Origin: Ruegeria lacuscaerulensis
GTDB taxonomy: Bacteria > Pseudomonadota > Alphaproteobacteria > Rhodobacterales > Rhodobacteraceae
Assembly: GCF_013031245.1 (NCBI RefSeq)
Contig: NZ_WPZL01000032.1
Span: 1-39,656 of the forward strand
Reading direction: 5' to 3'
DNA length: 39,656 nucleotides
The notes under the pieces are model-generated. The model searched no databases. It saw only the letters and a list, made by a program, of their open reading frames with translations, and had not been told where the DNA came from. Of the stretch, positions 9,000-16,942 are shown piece by piece. Each line of letters starts with the position of its first letter. The stretch's first letter is position 1. A program made the position numbers and the translations under genes.

Positions 9000-9143
9000 T
9001 CCCAGGCGCTCCCGCCCATCGTCGATGCCCCCTTGGGGCGCCTCCGCTGGTTGGGCCGGGCAGCGCCGACGCGCTGCGTGACCGTTTCATGATAGCTGCT
9101 CGGTAGGGGTTGAACCTTTTCCAGCATTCGGGAAAGTTGAACC

Positions 9144-10946
9144 ATGGAATACACACCTTTCCCCAGCTGGCCCGATGTCGCCCCTCGATTGATTGCAGTT
9201 GCCGCAGGACGCGAAGCCGCGGACACGGTTATTCGCGGCGGTATCTGGGTGAATGTACACAGCCGAGAATCTCTGCCCGATCACGATATCGCCATTGCCG
9301 CAGGGCGCGTGGCCTTTGTCGGCCCGGATGCGGCGCATTGCATTGGGCCCGACACGCAGATCATTGAGGCGCGCGGCCGCTACATGCTGCCCGGCCTGTG
9401 CGACGCGCATATGCATATCGAATCAGGCATGCTGACGCCGGCCGAATTTGCCCGCGCAGTGATTCCGCATGGCACAACCTCGATGTTCACCGACCCGCAT
9501 GAGATTGCCAACGTTCTGGGGCTAGACGGCGTGCGCATGATGCATGACGAGGCGCTGATGCAGCCGGTGAACATTTTCACCCAGATGCCATCCTGCGCAC
9601 CATCGGCACCGGGTTTGGAGACCACCGGCTATGAGATCTCTCCCGAGGATGTGGCCCAGGCGATCACCTGGCCCGGGATCATCGGGCTGGGAGAGATGAT
9701 GAACTTTCCCGGTGTGATTCATGGCGACCCCAAAATGTTGGCCGAGATTGCGGCAACTCAGCGAGCCGGAAAAACGGTGGGCGGGCACTACGCTTCGCCT
9801 GATTTAGGGCCTGATTTTGCTGCCTATGTCGCGGGCGGGCCCGCAGATGATCACGAAGGCACCTGCGAAGCCGACGCGATCGCCCGCGTACGCCAGGGGA
9901 TGCGATCCATGATGCGGCTGGGCTCTGCCTGGTATGACGTGGAAAGCCAGATCACCGCTGTGACCGAGAAAGGGCTGGATCCCCGCAACTTCATCCTGTG
10001 TACGGATGATTGCCATTCCGGCACCTTGGTAAATGACGGGCACATGAACCGCGTGGTGCGACATGCGATTGCCTGCGGCTGCGATCCGCTGGTCGCTTTG
10101 CAAATGGCTACGATCAACACCGCAACCCATTTCGGGCTGGAGCGTGAGATCGGCTCGATCACACCGGGACGGAGGGCAGATGTCATTCTCAGCTCGGACC
10201 TGAGCCAATTGCCAATAGAAATGGTTATCGCGCGTGGTCAGATCGTGGCGGAGAACGGCCGTATTTCGGCCGATTGCCCACATCTGAACTGGCCTGATAC
10301 CGCGCGCAACACCGTGCATCTGGGTCATGCGTTGACCGGTACTGATTTCGAAATCAAAGCCCCTGCTGGCGCCAACCGCGTGAGAGCCAATGTGATCGGC
10401 GTTGTGGAAAACCAGGCCCCTACCAGGGCGCTGAAAGCCGAACTGCCCATTATCGGCGGGTTGGTCGAAAGCGAAGGCAAGGTCTGCCAGATCGCTCTGG
10501 TCGAACGGCACCGTGCGACCGGAGGGGTAACAAACGCCTTTGTTTCCGGCTTCGGCTATCAGGGAAAGATGGCCATGGCCTCGACCGTGGCGCATGACAG
10601 CCACCACATGATCGTGGTGGGCACCGACCGCGAACAGATGGCACTGGCTGCGAACCGGCTGGCCGAGGTGGGCGGCGGCATCACCATTTTCCGCGATGGT
10701 AAAGAACTGGCGTTGGTGGAACTGCCCATTGCGGGGCTGATGTCGGACAGCCCCGCTGCCGACGTCGCCGCAAAGGCGGAAAAGATGGTCGAGGCGATGC
10801 AGGCCTGCGGCTGTCAGCTGAATAACGCGTATATGCAACATTCCCTGCTTGCCCTCGTCGTGATCCCGGAATTGCGGATCTCCGATCTTGGGCTGGTAGA
10901 CGTACGCACATTTGAAAAGATCGATCTTCTGGAACCTCTTGCATGA
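9144..10946 (+). CDS. ade: Adenine deaminase (Ade)
   Basis: Hydrolyses adenine to hypoxanthine and ammonia in purine salvage or breakdown (EC 3.5.4.2). The 600-residue length and amidohydrolase layout fit the Ade family. GLCDAHMHIESG holds the metal-binding HxH, and TDPHEIANVLG, GGHYASPDL and LCTDDCHSG supply further metal and catalytic residues. The C-terminal domain has SGFGYQGKMAMASTVAHDSH, typical for Ade. The ATG at 9144 follows GGGAAAG. The 3' end overlaps the AMP nucleosidase gene by 4 bases (ATGA), so the two are translationally coupled. With its neighbour it forms a short route from AMP through adenine to hypoxanthine. Confidence 0.95.
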   Translation: MEYTPFPSWPDVAPRLIAVAAGREAADTVIRGGIWVNVHSRESLPDHDIAIAAGRVAFVGPDAAHCIGPDTQIIEARGRYMLPGLCDAHMHIESGMLTPAEFARAVIPHGTTSMFTDPHEIANVLGLDGVRMMHDEALMQPVNIFTQMPSCAPSAPGLETTGYEISPEDVAQAITWPGIIGLGEMMNFPGVIHGDPKMLAEIAATQRAGKTVGGHYASPDLGPDFAAYVAGGPADDHEGTCEADAIARVRQGMRSMMRLGSAWYDVESQITAVTEKGLDPRNFILCTDDCHSGTLVNDGHMNRVVRHAIACGCDPLVALQMATINTATHFGLEREIGSITPGRRADVILSSDLSQLPIEMVIARGQIVAENGRISADCPHLNWPDTARNTVHLGHALTGTDFEIKAPAGANRVRANVIGVVENQAPTRALKAELPIIGGLVESEGKVCQIALVERHRATGGVTNAFVSGFGYQGKMAMASTVAHDSHHMIVVGTDREQMALAANRLAEVGGGITIFRDGKELALVELPIAGLMSDSPAADVAAKAEKMVEAMQACGCQLNNAYMQHSLLALVVIPELRISDLGLVDVRTFEKIDLLEPLA

Positions 10947-12406
10947 CAATAATAAAGACACCCGACGTCCCGAATCCCGAGAAATTCACCGACCCCGCAG
11001 CCGCAGTTGCACGGCTGGAAGAACTGTACGAAAAAGCAACGAATTTTCTCTGCGAAAGCTTTGCCAAAGCGATGAAGCAAGGTGCTCCGGCAGAGCGGTT
11101 CAGAGCCTATTACCCGGAAATTCGCATCAAAACGTCTTCTTATGCGCATGTCGACAGCCGGCTGAGTTTTGGCCACGTTTCCGAACCCGGCACCCACGCG
11201 ACGACGGTGACACGCCCCGATTTGTTTCGGTCCTATCTGACGCAACAGATCGCCTTGCTGATCAAAAACCATGATCAGCCAGTGACGATCCGTGCATCCG
11301 ATACACCGATCCCCGTTCATTTTGCCGTCGCCAACAACCCCGATCTGGTTGTCCCGCACCAAGGGGCTGCGGGGTTCACCTTGCGTGACGTGTTCGACGT
11401 GCCAGACCTGACCACAACCAACGACGACATCGTCAACGGCGTCCACGATCACGAGGACGAATACGGCCCCTTGTCGCTTTTCACGGCGCAGCGGGTCGAT
11501 TACTCGTTGGCCCGTCTGGCGCATTACACCGCAACCGATCCCGACCATTTCCAAAACCACGTCCTGTTCACCAACTACCAGTTCTACGTGTCCGAGTTCG
11601 AAAACTACGCGCGCGAACAACTGGCCGATCCGGACAGCGGCTATACCAGCTTTGTTTCAACCGGGAACGCCGAAATCACGGACCCCAAAGCGACGATTGT
11701 ACAGCCACTGAAGCTGCCTCAGATGCCGACCTACCACCTGAAGCGGGCGGACGGGTCCGGCATAACGCTGGTCAATATCGGTGTAGGGCCGTCCAACGCA
11801 AAAACGGCCACCGACCATATCGCCGTTCTGCGGCCTCATGCCTGGCTGATGGTTGGCCACTGTGCCGGATTGCGCAACACTCAGGCGCTGGGAGATTTCG
11901 TACTGGCCCATGCCTATCTGCGCGAAGACAAAGTTCTGGACGCTGACCTGCCGGTCTGGGTGCCGATCCCGCCGCTGGCGGAAATTCAGGTCGCGCTGGA
12001 ACGGGCTGTGGCCGAGGTCACCGAGTTGGAGGGGTATGAGCTTAAGCGCGTCATGCGCACCGGCACTGTCGCCTCGGTCGACAACCGCAACTGGGAGCTG
12101 CGCGATCAGTCCGGCCCGGTGCAACGCCTCAGCCAGTCGCGCGCAATCGCGCTGGATATGGAAAGCGCCACCATTGCCGCCAATGGATACCGGTTCCGCG
12201 TGCCTTACGGCACTTTGTTATGCGTTTCCGATAAGCCGCTGCACGGGGAATTAAAGCTTCCCGGCATGGCTTCGGACTTCTATACAGCTCAGGTCAGCCG
12301 TCATCTGGCCATAGGGATCCGGGCCATGGAACACCTCCGCGGCATGCCGTTAGAGCGGTTGCACAGCCGGAAATTGCGTTCTTTTGACGAAACGGCCTTC
12401 CTCTGA
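10943..12406 (+). CDS. amn: AMP nucleosidase (Amn)
   Basis: Hydrolyses AMP to adenine and ribose 5-phosphate (EC 3.2.2.4). The protein is 487 residues, the usual length of the long proteobacterial form with an N-terminal regulatory domain and a C-terminal nucleoside-phosphorylase-fold catalytic domain. Visible family blocks are RFRAYYPEIRIKTSS, FTNYQFYVSEFE, LVNIGVGPSNAKTATDH, LRPHAWLMVGHCAGLRNTQ and ALDMESATIAANGYRFRVPYGTLLCVSDKPLHGELK. The DMES motif is the nucleoside-binding signature. The start codon overlaps the ade stop codon. Substrate flow from this enzyme to Ade would remove surplus AMP, so the overlap makes metabolic sense. A short hairpin follows the stop codon. Confidence 0.96.
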   Translation: MTIIKTPDVPNPEKFTDPAAAVARLEELYEKATNFLCESFAKAMKQGAPAERFRAYYPEIRIKTSSYAHVDSRLSFGHVSEPGTHATTVTRPDLFRSYLTQQIALLIKNHDQPVTIRASDTPIPVHFAVANNPDLVVPHQGAAGFTLRDVFDVPDLTTTNDDIVNGVHDHEDEYGPLSLFTAQRVDYSLARLAHYTATDPDHFQNHVLFTNYQFYVSEFENYAREQLADPDSGYTSFVSTGNAEITDPKATIVQPLKLPQMPTYHLKRADGSGITLVNIGVGPSNAKTATDHIAVLRPHAWLMVGHCAGLRNTQALGDFVLAHAYLREDKVLDADLPVWVPIPPLAEIQVALERAVAEVTELEGYELKRVMRTGTVASVDNRNWELRDQSGPVQRLSQSRAIALDMESATIAANGYRFRVPYGTLLCVSDKPLHGELKLPGMASDFYTAQVSRHLAIGIRAMEHLRGMPLERLHSRKLRSFDETAFL

Positions 12407-12536
12407 AGCAAAAAAGCAACGAAATCCCCCTATTTTTAGGGTTTTCAACGCTACTATTCGTTGTGTTCGTCCACAATATCCCGTTACAGTTACGCGGTGA
12501 GGCCCAATCTATCGGGCACGTTAAGGAGACCAAGAA
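12407..12536 (+). promoter_or_regulatory. Upstream region of the HU gene
   Basis: The interval carries a small inverted repeat, TTGTG (12461-12465) and CACAA (12472-12476), and a near-perfect ribosome site AAGGAG at 12523-12528, 8 bases before the HU start. The strong ribosome site fits an abundant nucleoid protein. No -35/-10 pair can be assigned with confidence. Confidence 0.5.
12428..12446 (+). terminator. Weak terminator-like hairpin after amn
   Basis: A 5-bp stem (CCCTA at 12428-12432 with TAGGG at 12437-12441) and a TTTT loop are followed by GTTTTC. The stem is short, so this may only partly end the ade-amn transcript. Confidence 0.4.
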
Positions 12537-12824
12537 ATGGCAAAGCCTATGACAAAGACTCAGCTGGTTGCTGCTCTCGCTGAGGAAATGGGAACTGACA
12601 AGAAGGCTGCAAACGCTGCGCTGGAGGCCATGACCGGCCTGATCACCCGCGAAGTGTCGGCCGGTGGCGCAGTAACCCTGCCCGGCGTTGGCAAAATCTA
12701 CTGCCGCGAACGCCCCGAGCGCATGGTGCGTAACCCTGCCACAGGCGAGCAGTTCAAGAAAGAAGCCGACAAGGTGGTCAAGATGACCATCGCGAAGGCG
12801 CTGAAGGACAGCGTGAACGGCTGA
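12537..12824 (+). CDS. HU-family DNA-binding protein
   Basis: A 95-residue nucleoid-associated protein of the HU/IHF family that bends and compacts DNA as a dimer. The N-terminal helices (TKTQLVAALAEEMGTDKKAA) and the beta-arm region with RNPATGEQFKKEADK are clear. The usual GFG of the arm is GVGKIYCRERPERMV here, an Arg-rich variant seen in alphaproteobacterial HU proteins. It has an excellent ribosome site and its own terminator, so it is a stand-alone, probably highly expressed gene. Confidence 0.95.
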   Translation: MAKPMTKTQLVAALAEEMGTDKKAANAALEAMTGLITREVSAGGAVTLPGVGKIYCRERPERMVRNPATGEQFKKEADKVVKMTIAKALKDSVNG

Positions 12825-12849
12825 TTTCAGCTTTTACGGACAACGATTG

Positions 12850-12876
12850 AGGGCCGCCTTTCGGGGGCCCTTTTTC
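12850..12876 (+). terminator. Rho-independent terminator of the HU gene
   Basis: AGGGCCGCC (12850-12858) pairs with GGGGGCCCT (12863-12871) with one internal mismatch, followed by TTTTTCTTT. It lies about 25 bases after the HU stop codon. Confidence 0.85.
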
Positions 12877-12960
12877 TTTGACGCTAATGCGCGTCAATGA
12901 ACCAGGTTTGGAGCAACGCCTGCCAAACAGTGCCGCCGATTTTTGGCATGATCAGCGAAA

Positions 12961-13446
12961 TTAATTCGCACCTGCGTTTGATGTATCAATTTCGAAGTGC
13001 TTACTTGGGACCCGTTTCGAGAAATCTTCATTTATCTGGCGCAGTACCCGCCTTTGGCCACCATAGGGAACCATGTTTTCGGCATCTTCAAATCGCACCC
13101 AGCGATAGGCGCTGTGCTCAAAGTTCAAAGTAACCTCGGCGCTTTCCTTGACGAATGCTACAAACACCGGCGCAACGTTAATGACATTCTGGGTTACCCC
13201 ATAATATGTTTCACAAATATCGGTGGAGTATAACTTGTCAGCTTCAAGACCGGTTTCCTCTTTTAGCTCACGAAGCGCCGTTTCCCACGCTTTTTCGTTA
13301 CCCTCAATCCGACCGGATATCTGGGAACATTCTCCTGCCAATGTTTGGGTTCGCTTCAAAAGCAGCACGTCATGCCCTTCCTCAGAAACCCGCAATGCGA
13401 AGAGAAATACTAGAGAAGACCGTACTGGAATTTCCGCCACATTCAT
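12961..13446 (-). CDS. Nudix hydrolase
   Basis: A 161-residue pyrophosphohydrolase. The complete Nudix box runs from G45 to L67 (GRIEGNE, seven residues, then RELKEETGL), with all catalytic glutamates present. Upstream strands SLVFLFALRV and HDVLLLKRTQT are typical of the fold. The ATG at 13446 is preferred over a TTG eight codons upstream, though the ribosome site (GGGAAA) is weak either way. Substrate cannot be inferred; ADP-ribose, dinucleoside polyphosphates or dNTPs are possible. It is convergent with the HU gene, and AT content is a little higher than in neighbours. Confidence 0.88.
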   Translation of the reverse strand: MNVAEIPVRSSLVFLFALRVSEEGHDVLLLKRTQTLAGECSQISGRIEGNEKAWETALRELKEETGLEADKLYSTDICETYYGVTQNVINVAPVFVAFVKESAEVTLNFEHSAYRWVRFEDAENMVPYGGQRRVLRQINEDFSKRVPSKHFEIDTSNAGAN

Positions 13447-13550
13447 TTTCCCAAGTTGAGAGACCCCCAAAAACGGTGCTTAGCTTTTACCTGAGCAAAC
13501 CTCAACATCAGTTCCGCCCTTCTAGATTTATCACTATGTCCGCAAAAATA

Positions 13551-13571
13551 CGGGCACCGGAGCGGTGCCCG
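13551..13571 (-). terminator. Rho-independent terminator of the BCCT transporter gene
   Basis: A perfect 9-bp stem, CGGGCACCG (13551-13559) with CGGTGCCCG (13563-13571), has a 3-base loop. On the minus strand it is followed by TATTTTTGC (complement of 13542-13550). It lies 26 bases past the transporter stop codon. Confidence 0.88.
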
Positions 13572-13596
13572 AATCAATTTTCACAACTCATGCAGG

Positions 13597-14799
13597 TCAG
13601 TGAACCGTCTCGACCTTATGAAAATCCAGATCACGGTCTTCCGGCATCGCGTCGATGCTCAGCACCTCTTTGCGCTTGGCGATCAGGATATAGACCACGC
13701 AGGCCAGATACAGGCCGACGACCACCGCTCCGATCCACTGGATCTGCAACCACTGGCTCTGGAACAACAGGGTAAGCACGAACAGCAGCACGACATTGCC
13801 CGCCACGTAGATCGCCTTGCCATAGCGCTCAACCGTCAGGTTCAGGTTGTCTGTATAGAGCCTAATCAGCGAGTCCAGCGAGTTGATCACAAAGGTTACG
13901 CCCACGATCACCATAGCGATATTGGTAATGCCCGCTGTGCTGATGCCGTTCAGGTGGTAGTAGTAGAGAACGGTGAACCAGATCCCCAGCGGGATCGACG
14001 GGAAGATCAGCAGTGCCGCCAGCAATTGCCAGGTCTTCAACCCACCCACAAAGCGCGAAGTGAACTGGCCAATCATGATCGACCACGCGAACCACCAGAA
14101 CAGGTAGAAAGCGTGATAGTCGGTCAGCGGCAGCACGAACTTGTGCAGGTTTGCGAAATATGCGCCGATATTGCTGCCGGTATCCACGAACCCGGCCAGG
14201 CCCATACCTGCTGCGGCCCACATGCCCAGGATCAGCGCCAGGAACAGGAAGGTCGATCCAACCGACAGAATACGCACGTATTTCAGATCGGTCGACGAAT
14301 AAGCTGCCGCCAGAATGACCACAAATACGATGATGTAGAAGGTGGTGACCACGGATTCTCCGTCTCCGACCTCGGGCAGGTAACCCGGCAGGTAGATCAG
14401 GAACAGGCTGGCGGTGAAGGCACAGGTGCCGATGATGACCACGTTGTTGATCAGCTTGACCAACGGGATCTCAAAGAACTTCACGCGTGGTTCGATGACG
14501 CAGAAGTAGAACGCGGTCAGGAAATAGAATGCCCAGATCAGAAAGCCCCAGAACCCGAACTCGATTGCCAGCGGGTTGGCAAACGCGTAGGCCGGGTCTT
14601 CGGCATAACCGCCGAACTCGGTCAACGGGAACATGATCAGACCCACGTCCAGCCCGGATGTGAACAGGATCGCGATGAAGGTGAACAGATGGACGGGCGT
14701 TACGCCAACGCAACGCAGATTCCACCATTTCACGACGAAGAATGCGACCAGGCCCAGGGCCAACAGGACGCCAAATGACAGGATGTACTCCAGAAGCAC
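13597..14799 (-). CDS. BCCT-family transporter (betaine/carnitine/choline type), short form
   Basis: A hydrophobic membrane protein of 400 residues with about ten membrane segments. HAFYLFWWFAWSIMIGQFTSRF matches the hallmark tryptophan-rich segment of BCCT carriers (consensus WWxxWSPFVGxFxAR), but the residues after AWS are IMIG rather than PFVG, so the substrate may differ from betaine. Typical BCCT proteins are 500 or more residues; this one lacks the extended termini, and the reading frame shows no sign of truncation. The frame could begin at a TTG at 14805, but GGGAGG sits one base from that codon and 7 bases from the GTG at 14799, so the GTG is the better start. A strong terminator follows. 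Confidence 0.8.
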   Translation of the reverse strand: MLLEYILSFGVLLALGLVAFFVVKWWNLRCVGVTPVHLFTFIAILFTSGLDVGLIMFPLTEFGGYAEDPAYAFANPLAIEFGFWGFLIWAFYFLTAFYFCVIEPRVKFFEIPLVKLINNVVIIGTCAFTASLFLIYLPGYLPEVGDGESVVTTFYIIVFVVILAAAYSSTDLKYVRILSVGSTFLFLALILGMWAAAGMGLAGFVDTGSNIGAYFANLHKFVLPLTDYHAFYLFWWFAWSIMIGQFTSRFVGGLKTWQLLAALLIFPSIPLGIWFTVLYYYHLNGISTAGITNIAMVIVGVTFVINSLDSLIRLYTDNLNLTVERYGKAIYVAGNVVLLFVLTLLFQSQWLQIQWIGAVVVGLYLACVVYILIAKRKEVLSIDAMPEDRDLDFHKVETVH

Positions 14800-14984
14800 C
14801 GACAAACCTCCCTTGATATGTCAGACCCGGCTGCACTTATCTTTAATTGGCTGGTCAATCAATAAAAACATGCAAAATGGATTTCTTGTATGGCGTTTGT
14901 GTCTTTTTTGACGCCCGATGCGCCCAGCGCTTGCAGCCTTATTAAAAATCGGGAACAGTCCCGGCGATTTGACAGGGGGCTGCA

Positions 14985-15863
14985 ATGGATCTGCGCGCCA
15001 TAGCCATGGGGCTGACATTCGCGTTCATCTGGTCGTCGGCCTTCACCTCGGCGCGGATCATCGTGGCGGATGCATCACCTCTGTTTTCACTTGCTCTGCG
15101 GTTTTTGATTTCAGGTCTTCTGGGCGTCGCCATTGCGCGCGCAATGGGGCAGAGCTGGACCCTGACCCGATCCCAGTGGCGGGCAACAATTCTGTTCGGG
15201 ATTTGCCAAAATGCCCTTTATTTGGGTCTGAATTTCTATGCCATGCAAACCGTCGAAGCCTCGGTGGCAGCCATTATCGCATCCACCATGCCGCTGCTGG
15301 TGGCTTTGGCAGGGTGGCTTTTTCTGGCGGAGAAGCTGCGCCCGGGCGCGGTCTTGGGCCTGTTTGCGGGATTTGCCGGCGTCGCCCTTATCATGAGCAG
15401 CCGGATCAATGCCGGCGTCGACATGTTTGGTGTCGTCTTATGTTGTATCGGCGCACTGGCACTTACCTTCGCAACACTGTCTGTGCGCGGTGCCACCTCC
15501 GGCGGTAATTTCATGATGGTGGTCGGACTTCAGATGCTGGTCGGATCGGCCGTTCTGTTTGTCGCCGCGCCACTGTTCGAGACGATTTATATCCACCCTA
15601 CCATACCTCTGGCGCTGGCCTTTACCTATACCACCCTGTTCCCCGGCCTGCTGGCCACGCTGATCTGGGTCCTGCTTCTGGACCGGATCGGAGCCACTCG
15701 TGCGGCGACCTTCCACTTCCTTAACCCGGTCTTCGGCGTCACCATCGCCGCCATTCTGCTAGGTGAAAAGCTGGGGCCGTTGGATGCGGTTGGTGTGGGG
15801 ATCACCACTCTGGGCATTCTGGCCGTTCAACTTGCCCGGCAACCAGTGGTCAAACCGGGTTGA
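14985..15863 (+). CDS. EamA/DMT-family permease
   Basis: A 292-residue inner-membrane protein with two EamA repeats and about ten transmembrane helices, the usual size of drug/metabolite exporters of the RhaT/YdcZ kind. Family-typical stretches are FAFIWSSAFTSARIIV at the N-terminus, VEASVAAIIASTMPLLVAL at the end of the first repeat and FLNPVFGVTIAAILLGEKL in the second. The start at 14985 has AGGGGG upstream. Substrate unknown; many relatives export amino acids or metabolites. Divergent from the BCCT gene, with 185 bases between the start codons. Confidence 0.92.
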   Translation: MDLRAIAMGLTFAFIWSSAFTSARIIVADASPLFSLALRFLISGLLGVAIARAMGQSWTLTRSQWRATILFGICQNALYLGLNFYAMQTVEASVAAIIASTMPLLVALAGWLFLAEKLRPGAVLGLFAGFAGVALIMSSRINAGVDMFGVVLCCIGALALTFATLSVRGATSGGNFMMVVGLQMLVGSAVLFVAAPLFETIYIHPTIPLALAFTYTTLFPGLLATLIWVLLLDRIGATRAATFHFLNPVFGVTIAAILLGEKLGPLDAVGVGITTLGILAVQLARQPVVKPG

Positions 15864-15958
15864 TCGCTGCACGAGCGCGCGAGATCAGTGAAACACCCCT
15901 TTGCTTTCACTTCGCAAACCCCATTTATTGGACCAATGCCAACACATCCGGAGGACCC

Positions 15959-16408
15959 ATGACCCGATTCACCAAATCCCCCGAAGCCATCGCTGCCCTG
16001 TCGCCCGAAGAGTTCCACGTCACTCAGCGCAGCGGCACCGAACGCCCGGGCACCGGGAAACACCTGAACAACAAGGAACCGGGGATTTATGTGGACATCG
16101 TCTCGGGCGAGCCACTGTTCGCCTCGACCCACAAATACGAATCCGGCTGCGGCTGGCCCAGCTTCACCAAGCCGATCATTCATGAACATGTGGAAGAGTT
16201 TCACGACGCCACCCATGGTATGATCCGCACCGAAGTCCGTTCAAAACACGGCGACAGTCATCTGGGGCATGTATTCCCGGACGGGCCGCGCGAACATGGC
16301 GGGCTGCGCTATTGCATCAACTCAGCCGCGCTGCGGTTCATCCATCGCGACGATATGGAAGCCGAGGGCTATGGCGAATACCTGATCCATGTGGAGGAAG
16401 TTCAATGA
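15959..16408 (+). CDS. msrB: Peptide-methionine (R)-S-oxide reductase MsrB
   Basis: Reduces the R epimer of methionine sulfoxide in proteins, using thioredoxin. The 149-residue protein shows the family blocks SGCGWPSF, VRSKHGDSHLGHVFPDGP and LRYCINSAALRF, the last holding the catalytic cysteine. The zinc-binding CxxC pairs of the zinc type are missing (GIYVDIVSGEPLF where CxxCG would be), so this is a zinc-free MsrB; the other cysteine in GCGWPSF is a candidate resolving residue. The ATG at 15959 follows GGAGGA. It overlaps msrA by 4 bases, so both stereoisomers of oxidised methionine are handled by one transcript. Confidence 0.95.
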   Translation: MTRFTKSPEAIAALSPEEFHVTQRSGTERPGTGKHLNNKEPGIYVDIVSGEPLFASTHKYESGCGWPSFTKPIIHEHVEEFHDATHGMIRTEVRSKHGDSHLGHVFPDGPREHGGLRYCINSAALRFIHRDDMEAEGYGEYLIHVEEVQ

Positions 16409-16914
16409 CCGAACAACGCGCTGTTCTTGCCGGTGGCTGCTTCTGGGGCATGCAGGACCTGATCCGAAAGCTGCCGGGCGTCAACCGCACCCGTGTTGGC
16501 TATACCGGCGGTGACGTGCCCAACGCCACCTATCGCAACCATGGAACCCATGCCGAAGGGATCGAAATCTGGTTCGACCCTTCGACCATCGCCTATCGCG
16601 ACCTGCTGGAGTTTTTCTTTCAGATCCACGACCCGACCACGGTCAACCGGCAGGGCAACGATATGGGTATGAGCTATCGCTCGGCCATCTACTACGTGGA
16701 TGAAGACCAGAAACAAATGGCTCTGGACACGATTGCCGATGTGAACGCCAGCGGTCTCTGGCCCGGCAAGGTCGTGACCGAGGTCGAACCTGTTGGCGAT
16801 TTCTGGGAGGCCGAACCGGAGCATCAGGATTATCTTGAGCGTATTCCAAACGGCTATACCTGCCACTTCCCGCGCCAGGGCTGGGTTCTTCCCAAGCGTG
16901 ACGCGGCTGAGTGA
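16405..16914 (+). CDS. msrA: Peptide-methionine (S)-S-oxide reductase MsrA
   Basis: Reduces the S epimer of methionine sulfoxide. It has 169 residues, with the catalytic GCFWG motif near the N-terminus and the conserved VGYTGG, HAEGIEIWFDP, FFQIHDPTTVNRQGND and YRSAIYY blocks. One further cysteine near the C-terminus (GYTCHF) could act as a resolving residue. The start codon overlaps the msrB stop (ATGA). Downstream it faces the hydantoinase gene, with 27 bases and a hairpin between the two stop codons. Confidence 0.96.
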   Translation: MTEQRAVLAGGCFWGMQDLIRKLPGVNRTRVGYTGGDVPNATYRNHGTHAEGIEIWFDPSTIAYRDLLEFFFQIHDPTTVNRQGNDMGMSYRSAIYYVDEDQKQMALDTIADVNASGLWPGKVVTEVEPVGDFWEAEPEHQDYLERIPNGYTCHFPRQGWVLPKRDAAE

Positions 16915-16922
16915 ACGGAGCG

Positions 16923-16942
16923 GCCCTCTTGAAAAAGGGGGC
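16923..16942. terminator. Hairpin between convergent msrA and hydantoinase genes
   Basis: GCCCTCTT (16923-16930) pairs with AAGGGGGC (16935-16942) around a GAAA loop, with one G-T pair. Its right arm reaches the first base of the hydantoinase stop codon. There is no T-run on either side, so termination is uncertain; the stem may simply protect both 3' ends. Confidence 0.35.

Noticed and set aside
9804..10961. Minus-strand frame of 385 codons
   Set aside because: Antisense to ade; translated sequence has no family features, whereas ade on the plus strand is clear.
13600..14778. Plus-strand frame of 392 codons
   Set aside because: Antisense to the BCCT gene; the translation is dominated by Q, D and H, as expected of a mirror of hydrophobic codons.
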